64,000 nt of DNA from Myxococcota bacterium (GCA_029243605.1 JAQWRT010000027.1:62001-126000); one strand, 5' to 3'. Positions 1 through 9,436 are shown, numbered from the stretch's first letter. Made by a program: numbers and translations. The notes: generated from the sequence alone by a model not told the origin.

Positions 1-822
1 CTTCAGCAACTCCAGGGCCTCGGGATCTTTTTCCGAGATCATCAGATCCGGCTCCACGATCCAACGAACCAGCCATTCCCGCTCGCGTCGCTGAGTGACA
101 CCTGCGAGATCGGGGCCGACTCGATTGCCTTCGCCGATCGTGTGACACGCCGCACATCTGCTGCGATAGATGCGCTCTCCCTTATCCCAGTTTTCCCGAC
201 TCGGGGCGTCCGCGTACGATGCAAGATTTCGATTGGCCCTCGGGGCCTTGCGCCCATTCTGAAGAGACTCCGCGAGAAGGTGTGCCAAACTCTTCGGGTT
301 ATCGTACGGGGAACGTCGAATCCAGCGGCTATTTGCCTCACTACCCAGAACCAAGCTCGCGTTGTGGTCGTTGGGATCATCCAACTGCTCCACGAGCAAG
401 CCCAGTTTTCGCTGAATCAGATCGCTGGTCTCACGCGAAGCCGTCAGAAACGTCCACCCCTCCCCCACATCGAACCTTTCGCGATAACGGGCTAGAGCTT
501 CGGGCGTATCCACCTCGGGGTCGATCGAGATTGAATAGAAGTGTATATCCTCGCCCACGCGATCTCCGAGCAGAGACACCACCTGACTCAGACGAGCCGT
601 CTCTGCGGGGCAGACATTCTCACACGAAGTAAACATAAAGTTGATTGCAACTACTTTGTCTTTGAGCAGGTCCTGATAGAAGCGGACTTCCTTTCCCTCA
701 TGGGTGGTTAGCAGGACGTCGGGGAAATAGCCTTCGCCCCAGGGCTTACCCTTTTCAGCGGAACTCACTCCCGCCAAGCTCAAGATAAACGCAACCAGTA
801 TGCATAGAGATTTCCAACCCAT
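1..822 (-). CDS. SCO1/SenC-like copper chaperone fused to cytochrome c (3' end outside window)
   Basis: I translated the reverse strand continuously from the ATG at 822 to the left edge (274 residues, C-terminus missing). Residues 1-22 form a signal peptide. A thioredoxin-like SCO domain follows with the copper-binding CxxxC (C67, C71, in TSCENVCPAE) and the distal His (H153, in DPNDHN). A second domain carries a heme c motif, CAACH at 223-227, followed by GPDLAGV. SCO proteins deliver copper to, or reduce, the CuA site of cytochrome oxidase in the periplasm; a fused cytochrome c suggests redox coupling. It lies 68 bp downstream of a multicopper oxidase on the same strand, so the two probably form a copper operon. 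Function from family is firm; the exact electron partner is inference. Confidence 0.85.
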   Translation of the reverse strand, partial: MGWKSLCILVAFILSLAGVSSAEKGKPWGEGYFPDVLLTTHEGKEVRFYQDLLKDKVVAINFMFTSCENVCPAETARLSQVVSLLGDRVGEDIHFYSISIDPEVDTPEALARYRERFDVGEGWTFLTASRETSDLIQRKLGLLVEQLDDPNDHNASLVLGSEANSRWIRRSPYDNPKSLAHLLAESLQNGRKAPRANRNLASYADAPSRENWDKGERIYRSRCAACHTIGEGNRVGPDLAGVTQRREREWLVRWIVEPDLMISEKDPEALELLK

Positions 823-890
823 ACCAGGGAAGAATCGTGCCTCTCGCTGGCGGTTTCCCTGCCCCCAGCCCTCGCTCCGACCAAGGCGCT

Positions 891-3770
891 TCACTGCGAC
901 AATCCGCTCGGCCCAGGCGCTCGCATCCACCCGCCAACGAAGGAAAAGAAATCTCCGAAATTGACGATTTCATCGCCATTCAAATCCGCATTGGGATTCC
1001 ATGTCGGTTGACCAGGCTGTGAGTAGAAGGCGATGACGAAGCTCACAAAATCGACAAAATTGGTGAAGCCATCGTTGTTCAGGTCAGGATCGCAGAGATT
1101 GCCAAAACCGTCGCTATCAGTGTCTAGTTGACTGTTTCCACCCCAGTCGAATGCAAGCGGCCCATTGGGGATCAACTTACAGTTGTCGGCCACATCAGCC
1201 ACACCGTCCTCGTCCTGATCTGCGCCCACACCAGGCGGAGGTTGGGGAAGGTTCGGATCGCCTGTTTTCGCGCTGCTGATTGCATAGGACTCTTCATAAA
1301 AAACGCCGTCCCACTCGGGTACCGGTGTGGGTATCAAAAGCACCTGCCCCGGTTGCTGAGCATCAAACCTCAGCATCATTGCATAATCTTCGTGTTGGGT
1401 ATTATGGCAATGCTCCATATAGCTCCCGAGGAACTCGCGAAAGCGGAGGGCGACCGAAATTTCTCTGCTGGACTGGGCCTCTCGTCCCAGTCTAAATGTG
1501 TCTTTCCGTGCAAACTTTTCATAGATCGGCGGCTCTCTCCCATCCCGAGTGAGGAGTTGTCCCTCCTCGAAATGAATATGAATCGGATGCGACCAGCTTC
1601 CCCTCGTGCTGAGGTGCCAAATTTCTACCGTTCCCAAATCCGGAGCGGCCGAAATCTTCCCCGCCTCCATTCCAGAGCCTTCGATCTCGTCGTCTACCTG
1701 GACGGTCCAGGGCTCGGTATCGGAGGTATTGCTTCGTCCAAACCTAAAACTGCGATGCCGGGCACCAGCAAGATCCTCAGCAGTGAATTCTGGCAAGGGA
1801 ATCATCTTCAAACCACCCGGCTCGTAGAGTTCCGGGTTCATGGAAGTATCCGTCCCGGAATAGCCAACGACCCGCATTTCCAGAAAGGCTCCAACCGCAG
1901 GATCAAAAAAACCTGGGGCCCGGTTCTCGTAGGAGCCATCTAGGATGTCTGCCAAGTCGACCGGAGTTTCCAACGGCCCTCGCCCGTCCTCATGCTCTAC
2001 GGTGTTTACGAAATAGACTTTTGAACCGGGTTCGAATTTCGAGAAATCAATAACGATGTCGTATCGCTCGGCGATGGACTGAATCGGCACATCCTCTCCC
2101 ACGAAAGGAATGGCGTGCTCCATGATATTTCCGTCATTCGCCACCATATGAAAGGGAACTCGGTTCCCGTCTTCATCAAGAACAGCAATTTTGATATACC
2201 GGGAAACCGAGGCGTTCAGAAGGCGGAAGCGGTAGCGCCGGGCTCGAACATCCAAATAAGGCTTGTAAGTCCAATTCACGGTCATGCGATCGCCGAGAAA
2301 ACCATCCAGGTTGAACATATTGAAAAAGAGTTGCCCAGAGGAGTCCCAAGCCTTGTCTGCTATTTCCATGTTGACATCGTAGTCGCGGTTGCCCCAGTCA
2401 AGAGCATCACCACTCGGCAGGCAGAGGTTCACGTTATTCACGGGGTCAGCGTAATGACAGGCCAGTTTTTCGTTTCCGCGATCCAGAACGCTGTAGTAGT
2501 TCATCATCGCTGCGCTTCCCTTGTAGACATTCTGGGCTGTGTAGTCGAGCATGTGGTCGTGGAACCAATGGGTACTCATGGTCTCCCGCCAATCACCGCG
2601 TATCTGGATACTTCCCCCGTTTCCATCGGGCGTTGCCGCTCGAGGATCCGAAGCGTCTTGGTTGATCGTGTCATAGCCCGCAAGAGCCATTGGCCACCGA
2701 TAATCAAAGAACTGGCCAGGGAAGAAAAATGCTGACGTGTACCCATCGGATTCTGCCGGGTTATGGCCGTTATGCTCGTGGGTGCTCAGCGTATGGCGTC
2801 CGAATCCATAATTCATCGAGTCATCGATGGGGAGACCGTTGTAGTGGCGAAAAAGAATCGGCACCCCATGACGAGCCATTAGAAGCTTCGGGGGAAAAGT
2901 GCCGTCGAAAGTCCACAGAGAGTTCGGATCCTGAATCGGCATATTCGGGTGAAATTGAACTTCGATCCCGCTGGTGGACGGCCCCGACTCGTTGGCCTTA
3001 TGGTAGAGACCACCCGCAGCAAACTCGCCTACCTTGTATCCGTGCATCTGATAACTGTCTCTTAAGCCCAGATTTCTCCGAGCGCCCCGGGTAGCGCTCT
3101 GGAAATACTTTTCGGGATACATCTCTGACCAGCGCTGGTGGGCGTACCACTCTCCAGGCGGCCTTCCTTCGGTGGCAGTCTGTGCAAGGGGTCGAATACA
3201 ATGCTCAATCAGTGTCTCCCAAGGGTTCGGTTCCTCTGTATTTGCTGAGCGGCGCGGCATAGGCGTTAGCCGTTGCGCGAGGAATTGGTCGAGGTCGTAG
3301 CCGCCAACGCTCTCCCGACAGTTCACGGGGTTCGGAAATCGTTCACAATCCTCGCACTCGGTATTAGGCAGATCCTTGCTCCCGAATTCTTCCATTCGGA
3401 GTAGGCGAGTCGTAAAAGGCTCAGCCCCAAAGAGAGGGCTGTGATATGCCCCCGTCGGCACATCGTACTCACCCTCTACCCCATTCTTCGCGGACACCGG
3501 GAGCGCTGCTGTCAGTAGGATCAAGGCAAGAGCCGAGTACAACCCGGCGGTCATCCAAGAGACTCGCCAGCGTGATCGCTTTGGGTCCTGAGAGCACGAG
3601 TGGATTTTTTCCGATCCTCGACACAGCGGAGCCAGCCGCCCTGCACGATTCCCAAGACTTTCAGAAGAGTCGATACTCGATGCGAATTTTAGGTTTGCTA
3701 GCACAGGAATCTCCATGGAGCGCGAAGCGAGTCTTGACTTCCGAATCCGGACGAACAACAAGCTTGACAT
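891..3770 (-). CDS. secreted multicopper oxidase with C-terminal Ca-binding/dockerin-like repeats
   Basis: Large laccase/bilirubin-oxidase type multicopper oxidase. All four copper-binding segments are visible in order: HEHNGH, HWFHDH, HPIHIH and HCHNTQHEDYAMML. The last holds the type 1 Cys and His ligands. The C-terminal ~100 residues contain acidic repeats (DQDEDGVADVADNC, DTDSDGFGNLCD, DLNNDGFTNFVDF, DLNGDEIVNFGDF) of thrombospondin-3/dockerin type that bind calcium and may anchor or stabilise the enzyme outside the cell. The longest reading starts at 3770, but a hydrophobic signal begins at an internal ATG at 3554 (TAGLYSALALILLTAALPVSA). Neither start has a clear ribosome site, so the start is uncertain. 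Substrate (phenol, metal ion or bilirubin-like) cannot be read from sequence. The next gene downstream is a copper chaperone. Confidence 0.88.
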   Translation of the reverse strand: MSSLLFVRIRKSRLASRSMEIPVLANLKFASSIDSSESLGNRAGRLAPLCRGSEKIHSCSQDPKRSRWRVSWMTAGLYSALALILLTAALPVSAKNGVEGEYDVPTGAYHSPLFGAEPFTTRLLRMEEFGSKDLPNTECEDCERFPNPVNCRESVGGYDLDQFLAQRLTPMPRRSANTEEPNPWETLIEHCIRPLAQTATEGRPPGEWYAHQRWSEMYPEKYFQSATRGARRNLGLRDSYQMHGYKVGEFAAGGLYHKANESGPSTSGIEVQFHPNMPIQDPNSLWTFDGTFPPKLLMARHGVPILFRHYNGLPIDDSMNYGFGRHTLSTHEHNGHNPAESDGYTSAFFFPGQFFDYRWPMALAGYDTINQDASDPRAATPDGNGGSIQIRGDWRETMSTHWFHDHMLDYTAQNVYKGSAAMMNYYSVLDRGNEKLACHYADPVNNVNLCLPSGDALDWGNRDYDVNMEIADKAWDSSGQLFFNMFNLDGFLGDRMTVNWTYKPYLDVRARRYRFRLLNASVSRYIKIAVLDEDGNRVPFHMVANDGNIMEHAIPFVGEDVPIQSIAERYDIVIDFSKFEPGSKVYFVNTVEHEDGRGPLETPVDLADILDGSYENRAPGFFDPAVGAFLEMRVVGYSGTDTSMNPELYEPGGLKMIPLPEFTAEDLAGARHRSFRFGRSNTSDTEPWTVQVDDEIEGSGMEAGKISAAPDLGTVEIWHLSTRGSWSHPIHIHFEEGQLLTRDGREPPIYEKFARKDTFRLGREAQSSREISVALRFREFLGSYMEHCHNTQHEDYAMMLRFDAQQPGQVLLIPTPVPEWDGVFYEESYAISSAKTGDPNLPQPPPGVGADQDEDGVADVADNCKLIPNGPLAFDWGGNSQLDTDSDGFGNLCDPDLNNDGFTNFVDFVSFVIAFYSQPGQPTWNPNADLNGDEIVNFGDFFSFVGGWMRAPGPSGLSQ

Positions 3771-4047
3771 GAGATCAGGTTAAAGAGCAAGATCCATGCC
3801 CAGCCTCTTCACAACTCCTTAATCGTCTGCCTCCCCGTTTTTTGCCGTGAGCGGCGACAACCATGCGATGCATCCGTCGACACTCACGATGCGAATTGCA
3901 ACACCCCCGGCTTGCCGGGAGGAGTCAGAACGACTCTCGCTGGCTCGCCACAGTTGGTACGCCGCTTGCTATGGAAGCCTCTGGATACTCTGAAATTCAA
4001 TTACGGCGGAAGCCAATCCTAACCTCACGAAACGGGAATTCCATCCA

Positions 4048-4701
4048 ATGTTTGAGAACAGTCGGCGCCAAACGCGAAAATTTAAGTCCATGTCCTCTGG
4101 GGCGGCACTGACCTTCATCAGCACGCTGATGTGGTTCCTCATGAGTGCCAGTTCGGCTTCGGCGCTGAACATGATTTCGCTCGACTGCGGAGCGGGAAGC
4201 GTCGGCAGTGGCGATCAGTTCGTTGTTGACGTTACGATGAACTTTGCCGAATCGACGGGCGGCGGCGGCATGGAGATTTACCTCAACGAGAACCTCTCGT
4301 TCGTCTCTTTCACTTTCGACACTATATTTTCCGGGAATTTCGGTCTCCTCAACCCGACCAACGGGTCGGGGAATGGATCGGCCGGCTCCCCTCTCGAGAT
4401 CGCATTCGGGTTCTTTAGCGCCATGCCGCCCTGGGGCTACTCGGGCGAGCAGACGATTGGTCAGATTGTCTTGCAGGCCGGCGCGCCTGGCTCGGTGGGG
4501 TCTATCACTGCGGGTGCAAGCAGCTTCAACCCCGGACCTTTCTACGGCTTCGACGACGTCAACACACCCATGAATGTGCAGTTTGGAGCGACCTCCGTGA
4601 CGATCACGCCCGAGCCTTCCACGGCCCTGCTCCTGGGCATCGGCCTTCTCGGCATTTCGGCCCGATCGAAGGGGCGCTCGCGCTCCCAAGACCGAGCCTA
4701 G
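4048..4701 (+). CDS. PEP-CTERM sorting-domain protein, secreted
   Basis: A 217-residue exported protein. After a basic N-terminus there is a hydrophobic signal (about residues 20-40, ending SASA). The middle is Gly/Ser-rich and beta-strand-like, reminiscent of cohesin-type domains (ISLDCGAGSVGSGDQF), but I do not assign it to a family. The C-terminus is a textbook PEP-CTERM tripartite signal: PEPSTALLLG, a hydrophobic helix, then a basic tail RSKGRSRSQDR. Such proteins are recognised by an exosortase, which is not in this window, and are usually exported with exopolysaccharide. The start at 4048 lacks a strong ribosome site; an in-frame ATG at 4090 is an alternative. Confidence 0.8.
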   Translation: MFENSRRQTRKFKSMSSGAALTFISTLMWFLMSASSASALNMISLDCGAGSVGSGDQFVVDVTMNFAESTGGGGMEIYLNENLSFVSFTFDTIFSGNFGLLNPTNGSGNGSAGSPLEIAFGFFSAMPPWGYSGEQTIGQIVLQAGAPGSVGSITAGASSFNPGPFYGFDDVNTPMNVQFGATSVTITPEPSTALLLGIGLLGISARSKGRSRSQDRA

Positions 4702-4802
4702 ATCCGGGTGGCCTGAAATGAGGGAGGGAGGCCCAGGCCCCCTCCCCCTCGGCAAGGGGCACCTGGTCTTTGCCTCGGCTTTCGATCCCGGGTAGGAAAC
4801 TT

Positions 4803-5387
4803 ATGATCGGAATCGTCAACCAGGCCCTACGGGGCTGGCTCATTGAGCGGGCCGGCAGGGCGAGCTGGCTCGCGGTCACCAAAACTTCCGGCGTCGGACA
4901 GGCCGATTTCCTGACCTTCAAGGAGTATCCAGACGACTTCACTCTCCGATTGGCCGAATCAAGTTCTGAGTTCCTCGGAATCCCGCGTGATCAGGTTCTG
5001 AATAAAGCCGGCGAATTCTGGATCACGCGCAGAGGGCCTCTCGTGTACGGAGATCTCATGGAGTTCTCGTCTGAGACGTTCGCGGACTACCTCAGGAATA
5101 TCGATCGCCTCCACACGAGCCTGGTCGCGAGCTTGCCCGGGATTAGGACCCCCTCCATGCGCGTCTCCCAGCCCCAAGCTTCGGGACTTACGATCTTCTA
5201 CCCCAACGCCCTCGAGGCCTTTACTCCCTTTGTGGTCGGCTCCCTAACGGCCTTGGCACGCCGCTTCGGCACTGAAATCCAAATCTCTCCAGCCATCCTT
5301 CTGGACGATGGAGGATTCGCTTTCGAGATCGAGACTACCCAATCCGGGAACTCCGATGGCCCCCCTCTGATTCCTTTCGTGGACTAA
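4803..5387 (+). CDS. H-NOX (heme NO/O2-binding) sensor protein with degenerate YxSxR motif
   Basis: Stand-alone H-NOX domain of 194 residues, the usual length. It starts MIGIVNQALRGWLIER, carries the proximal heme ligand candidate H104 (in RNIDRLHTSL) and the conserved Pro117. The canonical Y-x-S-x-R propionate-binding motif reads Y133-P-N-A-L137, so Tyr is kept while Ser and Arg are replaced; heme binding could be weakened or altered. The start at 4803 is preceded by TAGGAA at a good distance. The next gene is a hybrid histidine kinase with an HNOBA-like N-terminus, followed by an NtrC-type regulator and an Hpt protein. H-NOX proteins inhibit or activate partner kinases on binding NO. Family assignment is from sequence pattern; the consequence of the motif change is inference. 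Confidence 0.82.
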   Translation: MIGIVNQALRGWLIERAGRASWLAVTKTSGVGQADFLTFKEYPDDFTLRLAESSSEFLGIPRDQVLNKAGEFWITRRGPLVYGDLMEFSSETFADYLRNIDRLHTSLVASLPGIRTPSMRVSQPQASGLTIFYPNALEAFTPFVVGSLTALARRFGTEIQISPAILLDDGGFAFEIETTQSGNSDGPPLIPFVD

Positions 5388-5614
5388 GACCAGCTCTCGT
5401 TCCCTGCGGGACCGTTCATTGAATTTTCATTCCCAGGGGGCTGCATTCTTGATGGCGCTTTCAAATTAATTGCCCATGAAGGTCTCTCCATGCACACAAC
5501 TTTCACTTTACCCGCACTAAGACTACAGGCAACCTTCAACTCTAAAACACAAGTGGAAAATCGTAGGCAAATAGGCGACGCGTAACCAAGCAGCTCGATA
5601 GCGACCGATTTTTT

Positions 5615-5627
5615 TTGGCATTGCCAA
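5615..5627. promoter_or_regulatory. 13-bp dyad upstream of the H-NOX partner kinase
   Basis: TTGGCA-T-TGCCAA is a perfect inverted repeat around one base, 31 bp before the kinase start in the 271-bp gap after the H-NOX gene. It could be a regulator site. It does not fit a sigma-54 promoter, because no GC lies at the expected spacing after the GG. Confidence 0.3.
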
Positions 5628-5658
5628 TTTCTAATATCTGGGACCACACTCGTTTTCA

Positions 5659-7494
5659 ATGAGTCGTCTTCCCCCCCAAAAAGCCATTTCACGATTTTCA
5701 ACTGCCGTCCCGGAGGTAGCCCCCCGAGGCACTGCCTACCTCGCCCCTGTCGGGCAGGCCGAAATTCATGCCCTACCCCCGGCAGGCCTCCACGCGGCGT
5801 TTCCCTTCCACCTGGTCGTCGATGGGGAACTCAGAATTCTTCAGTTGGGCGCGGGGCTCGAGAAACTTTGCCCGAGCATTGCCCGGGGACAGAACCTCTC
5901 GGAAGTCCTCGAGCTTCGTCAACCCAAACTGCCAAGCCTGACCGCGAAGGCCTTGCTCGCTTACGAGGGCGAGCCGATTTGCCTAGCCCCTCTCGCAACG
6001 GTTGGATCGCGCGTCGAACTGCGCGGACAAATCGTTCCGGGCGACGAGGACGACACGCTCTTCCTGCTCATCTCGCCCTGGGCGACCGATCTATCCAGCA
6101 TCCGGTCCGCCGGGCTAAATCTCACAGATTTCGCCGCTCACGACCGTATCGCTGACTATCTTGTTCTGCTGCAGACCAGAGACGTCGGCCTAGCAGAGAT
6201 TCATAACGCGATGGACAAGCTGGTCGAGCAGCAGAGCAAACTCGAAGAGGCTCGACGCGAAGCTGAAAAAGCTTATCTCGCGAAATCAGAATTCCTCTCA
6301 TGTATCAGTCATGAGCTGCGCAACCCGCTCAACGGCGTCTGCGGGCTCATCGAACTTCTCTCGAAGCTCGACCTTCAATCCGATGCTCTCGACTACATTC
6401 AACCCCTACGACAAACGGCCCACTCGCTTTCGTCCATCGTCAACGAACTCTTTGAGTTTCAGTGCCTGGAAAACCCGCACGTCGATCTCAATCCCGAAGA
6501 TTTCACCGCGGCTTCTCTCCTCGGAAACATCTCTACACTCTTCCTGGCACAATTGAGTGAATCAGAAGCCGAGCACAACCTCAAAATTAGAATAGAAGTC
6601 GACGACTCGGTGCCGAGCATCCTCCGTGGCGATGCTTCGAGACTCAGGCAAATTCTCTCTAACCTGGTTCACAACGCGATCAAATTCACCCAGCAAGGAG
6701 AAATTGTCGTTGGGGTGAGAGAACGTAGCCGTGATTCTGGATCGACCGTGATTGAGTTCTCCGTGACCGACACCGGCTCTGGAATCGCACCCGCAGTCCA
6801 GCAAAAGATATTCCATCCCTACACTCGGGTGAGTTCGGCAGGCGAAGCCTCGACACCGGGGGCTGGCCTCGGCCTGGCGATCTGCGAAAGAATCGTTCGG
6901 GCCATGGGTGGCGAGATTTCGGTACGAAGCCAGTTAGGCGTGGGCTCTCAGTTCTTCTTCACCGTTCCCTTGACCATTATCTCTACTGAGGAAACGTCGA
7001 ATCTCATCTCGATCGGCAACGCCTGCAGTGGAAAACCGAAGATTCGTTCCGGCGCCCGGGCTCTCGTTGTCGAAGACAACGAGATCAACCAAATGATTTC
7101 CGGAGAAATGCTCGGACTTCTGGGGATAGATCATGTCGTCGCCCCCTCCGGCCGCGAGGCCATCGCTCTTTTCGAGAGCCAGGATTTCGACGTCGTCTTG
7201 CTCGACTACCGAATGCCGGATCTCGACGGACCCGAAATCGCCGAATGCATGCGCTCTCTAGAGGCTCGGCGAGAACAGCGAACTCCCATCATCGCGCTGA
7301 CGGGAAACATCGAGTCTAAAGCACGCTCCGAATGCCTTGCATCGGGCATGAACTCTTATCTCGCCAAGCCCGTAACCCTCGAAGGACTCAGCAAAGCACT
7401 CGACGCCTGGCTCCCCGCACCGAAACCAATGAGCAAGAACTGCATGAGTGAGACGATTTACGACCTGAGCGGCAAGGAGGGATACAGGGCATGA
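5659..7494 (+). CDS. hybrid sensor histidine kinase with HNOBA-like input domain and receiver
   Basis: A 611-residue cytoplasmic kinase without membrane segments. Residues about 45-150 resemble the HNOBA (heme-NO-binding-associated) domain known from soluble guanylate cyclases and H-NOX partner kinases (FPFHLVVDGELRILQLGAGL). A coiled linker (about 175-205) leads to HisKA with the phospho-acceptor H218 (SCISHELRNP), then the ATPase with N box 331-343 (QILSNLVHNAIKF), G1 DTGSGI (371-376) and G2 GAGLGL (401-406). A receiver follows with acidic pair VEDNE near 472, phospho-Asp D516 and Lys570. It sits 271 bp after the H-NOX gene and overlaps the response regulator by 4 bp, so signal flow H-NOX to kinase to Hpt to regulator is likely. 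Confidence 0.88.
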   Translation: MSRLPPQKAISRFSTAVPEVAPRGTAYLAPVGQAEIHALPPAGLHAAFPFHLVVDGELRILQLGAGLEKLCPSIARGQNLSEVLELRQPKLPSLTAKALLAYEGEPICLAPLATVGSRVELRGQIVPGDEDDTLFLLISPWATDLSSIRSAGLNLTDFAAHDRIADYLVLLQTRDVGLAEIHNAMDKLVEQQSKLEEARREAEKAYLAKSEFLSCISHELRNPLNGVCGLIELLSKLDLQSDALDYIQPLRQTAHSLSSIVNELFEFQCLENPHVDLNPEDFTAASLLGNISTLFLAQLSESEAEHNLKIRIEVDDSVPSILRGDASRLRQILSNLVHNAIKFTQQGEIVVGVRERSRDSGSTVIEFSVTDTGSGIAPAVQQKIFHPYTRVSSAGEASTPGAGLGLAICERIVRAMGGEISVRSQLGVGSQFFFTVPLTIISTEETSNLISIGNACSGKPKIRSGARALVVEDNEINQMISGEMLGLLGIDHVVAPSGREAIALFESQDFDVVLLDYRMPDLDGPEIAECMRSLEARREQRTPIIALTGNIESKARSECLASGMNSYLAKPVTLEGLSKALDAWLPAPKPMSKNCMSETIYDLSGKEGYRA

Positions 7495-8861
7495 CATCCA
7501 AAACCCAACCCCAGCGACACGTCCTTATCGTTGATGACGACGAGCTCGTGCGCGAACAAGTGAAATCTCTCATCGCCGCAGAAGGCTTCCGGGTCAGCAC
7601 CAACCCCGGAGCCCGCGATGTCGTCGATCAGGCCTTTCACATCGACCCCGACCTTATCCTGTTGGACTTCAACCTTCCCCACACCAGCGGGATCGACCTT
7701 TTGGGACAATTGAGAGATAGGGGAGTCAGTGCACCGGTCTTGATTATGACCGCATACGCCGACACCGATCTCGCCCTCGAGGCAATTCGCTTCGGGGCCT
7801 TCGACTTCCTTGCGAAGCCACTGGATCCTCTTCGGCTCAAGATTTGCCTCGAACGAGCATGGTCAATGCGCAGCGTCACGGAAGAGAACCGCGAACTACG
7901 GTCAGGTCAGGCCCCCACCACACAATTGGGAGGCGCAACCGGCGTCAGCAAATCCATGCAGGAGATCTTTTCTATCGCGCGCAGAGTTGCCGACTCCAAG
8001 AGCACTGTCCTGATTACGGGTGAATCGGGAACGGGCAAGGAGGTCATCGCGCGCACTCTGCACGATCAGGGCAGCCGAGCAAACGAGAATTTTGTCGGAA
8101 TCAATTGCAGTTCCCTGCCCGAGAACCTTCTTGAGAGCGAACTCTTTGGTCACGTCCGAGGAGCATTTACTGGCGCGACTTCTCACAAAGAAGGGCTCTT
8201 CGTCACAGCTGGGCAAGGAACCATCTTCCTCGACGAGATCGGAGATATGCCGGAAGCTCTTCAGGCCAAGCTCCTCCGTGTCCTTCAGGAGAGAGAAGTC
8301 CGCCCGGTAGGATCGACGGTCTCCCAGCCCGTCCGAGCACGTATCGTGGCCGCCACGAACGCCGACCTCCATACGGCAATGCTCAATGGCCGTTTTCGAA
8401 AGGATCTCTTCTATCGGCTCAATGTGATTCCAATCCATTTGCTTCCGCTGAGAGAAAGAACGGAAGACATCGGAGCCCTTGCCCTCCTCTTCCTAGATCG
8501 TCACGGGAACGGCAATCGGCATTTTTCTGCGGAGGCCATTGAAGATCTTTCCAAGAAACTCTGGCCTGGCAATGCGCGGGAGCTTGAGAATTTCATCGAG
8601 AGAATCCTCACCCTGACCGATGCCTCGCTGATCGAAAGAAAACACCTTAAAAAAGCCGCCGACCCCGTGGTCCGAATTGAATCCGACGAAAATGCCATCG
8701 ACAATCTTCTCAATGCAGCCTTTCGTATGGATCTCTCGATGCAGGCGCTGAGCGATCTATACATTGAGACGGTTCTCCAAAAGGTCGACGGCTCTAAGAC
8801 CGTCGCTTCGCAGATTCTTGGCATTCACAGGACGACTCTCCACCGAAGAGCCACGGGTTGA
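7491..8861 (+). CDS. NtrC-family sigma-54-dependent response regulator
   Basis: 456 residues in the classic three-part order. The receiver has acidic residues at VDDDE and phospho-Asp D59. The AAA+ sigma-54 activation domain has Walker A GESGTGKE (177-184), the sigma-54 contact loop GAFTGA (224-229) and Walker B TIFLDEIGD (244-252). The C-terminal ~40 residues form a Fis-type helix-turn-helix (VASQILGIHRTTLHRRATG). It overlaps the upstream hybrid kinase by 4 bp and is followed directly by an Hpt protein, so it is probably the output of a phosphorelay started by H-NOX. Intact GAFTGA predicts activation of sigma-54 promoters. Target genes are not evident; I found no convincing -24/-12 element nearby. 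Confidence 0.93.
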   Translation: MTSKTQPQRHVLIVDDDELVREQVKSLIAAEGFRVSTNPGARDVVDQAFHIDPDLILLDFNLPHTSGIDLLGQLRDRGVSAPVLIMTAYADTDLALEAIRFGAFDFLAKPLDPLRLKICLERAWSMRSVTEENRELRSGQAPTTQLGGATGVSKSMQEIFSIARRVADSKSTVLITGESGTGKEVIARTLHDQGSRANENFVGINCSSLPENLLESELFGHVRGAFTGATSHKEGLFVTAGQGTIFLDEIGDMPEALQAKLLRVLQEREVRPVGSTVSQPVRARIVAATNADLHTAMLNGRFRKDLFYRLNVIPIHLLPLRERTEDIGALALLFLDRHGNGNRHFSAEAIEDLSKKLWPGNARELENFIERILTLTDASLIERKHLKKAADPVVRIESDENAIDNLLNAAFRMDLSMQALSDLYIETVLQKVDGSKTVASQILGIHRTTLHRRATG

Positions 8862-8908
8862 AAAAATCTCGCCCATTGAGGCGAATTGACGAAGGAGAGT
8901 TCCCCGCG

Positions 8909-9325
8909 ATGGAAGAGCTTTCATCCCAGTCGAGCCTGGATACCCTCTCGGAACCCTCCATAGACGGGGCCAGGGCCCTCTCCCATGCATGCGGCGACAT
9001 GGATCTTTTCGCTCGCCTGGTCGGTGTATTCCTTCGCACCGGGCCCGCCGATATGGCCTTGCTCGTGGATGCCCTGAATTCGGATGGGATCGACGAGACT
9101 TGCAGGCTGGCCCACCGAGTCGCGGGCTCTGCCTCCACCATGGGCGCTCGGACAACAGAGAGGCTCGCTCGCCGGATCGAACTCGAACTCGCTCAGGGCA
9201 AAAGCCAGAAGGCCCGAGTGACCCTGGGAGAGCTACAGATGGCACTCGCCAGGGATCTTCGCGCGCTCCAAGGCCTGATCATTCCCAAAACCGCACTCTC
9301 CCCCCCAGCCCTTACCGGGGTTTGA
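8909..9325 (+). CDS. Hpt histidine phosphotransfer protein
   Basis: Small helical protein of 138 residues with the Hpt signature RLAHRVAGSASTMGA; the phospho-acceptor is H69. I place the start at ATG 8909 because AAGGAGA precedes it at ideal spacing. A TTG at 8858 overlapping the regulator's stop would add 17 residues. As last gene of the H-NOX cluster it would carry phosphate from the hybrid kinase receiver (D516) to the NtrC-type regulator (D59). Confidence 0.85.
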   Translation: MEELSSQSSLDTLSEPSIDGARALSHACGDMDLFARLVGVFLRTGPADMALLVDALNSDGIDETCRLAHRVAGSASTMGARTTERLARRIELELAQGKSQKARVTLGELQMALARDLRALQGLIIPKTALSPPALTGV

Positions 9326-9436
9326 GTCCCACACGGGATCATCCAGTGACCAATTTATTCACTTTTTTGTGTCGTTCTCCATGCGTTTTATAGAACTGAT
9401 TTTTATTCAAATTTAGAACAGTATTCTGCAGTTGGT

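Noticed and set aside
2740-2800. A stretch in the multicopper oxidase (GGGTTATGGCCGTTATG) that resembles the core of the dispersed repeat
   Set aside because: The likeness is limited to about ten bases and lies within a conserved coding region with none of the repeat's other parts.
9417-9432. AGAACAGTATTCT as a LexA-like box near the terminator
   Set aside because: It is only a partial dyad, does not match a known consensus exactly and is not placed in front of a clear SOS gene.
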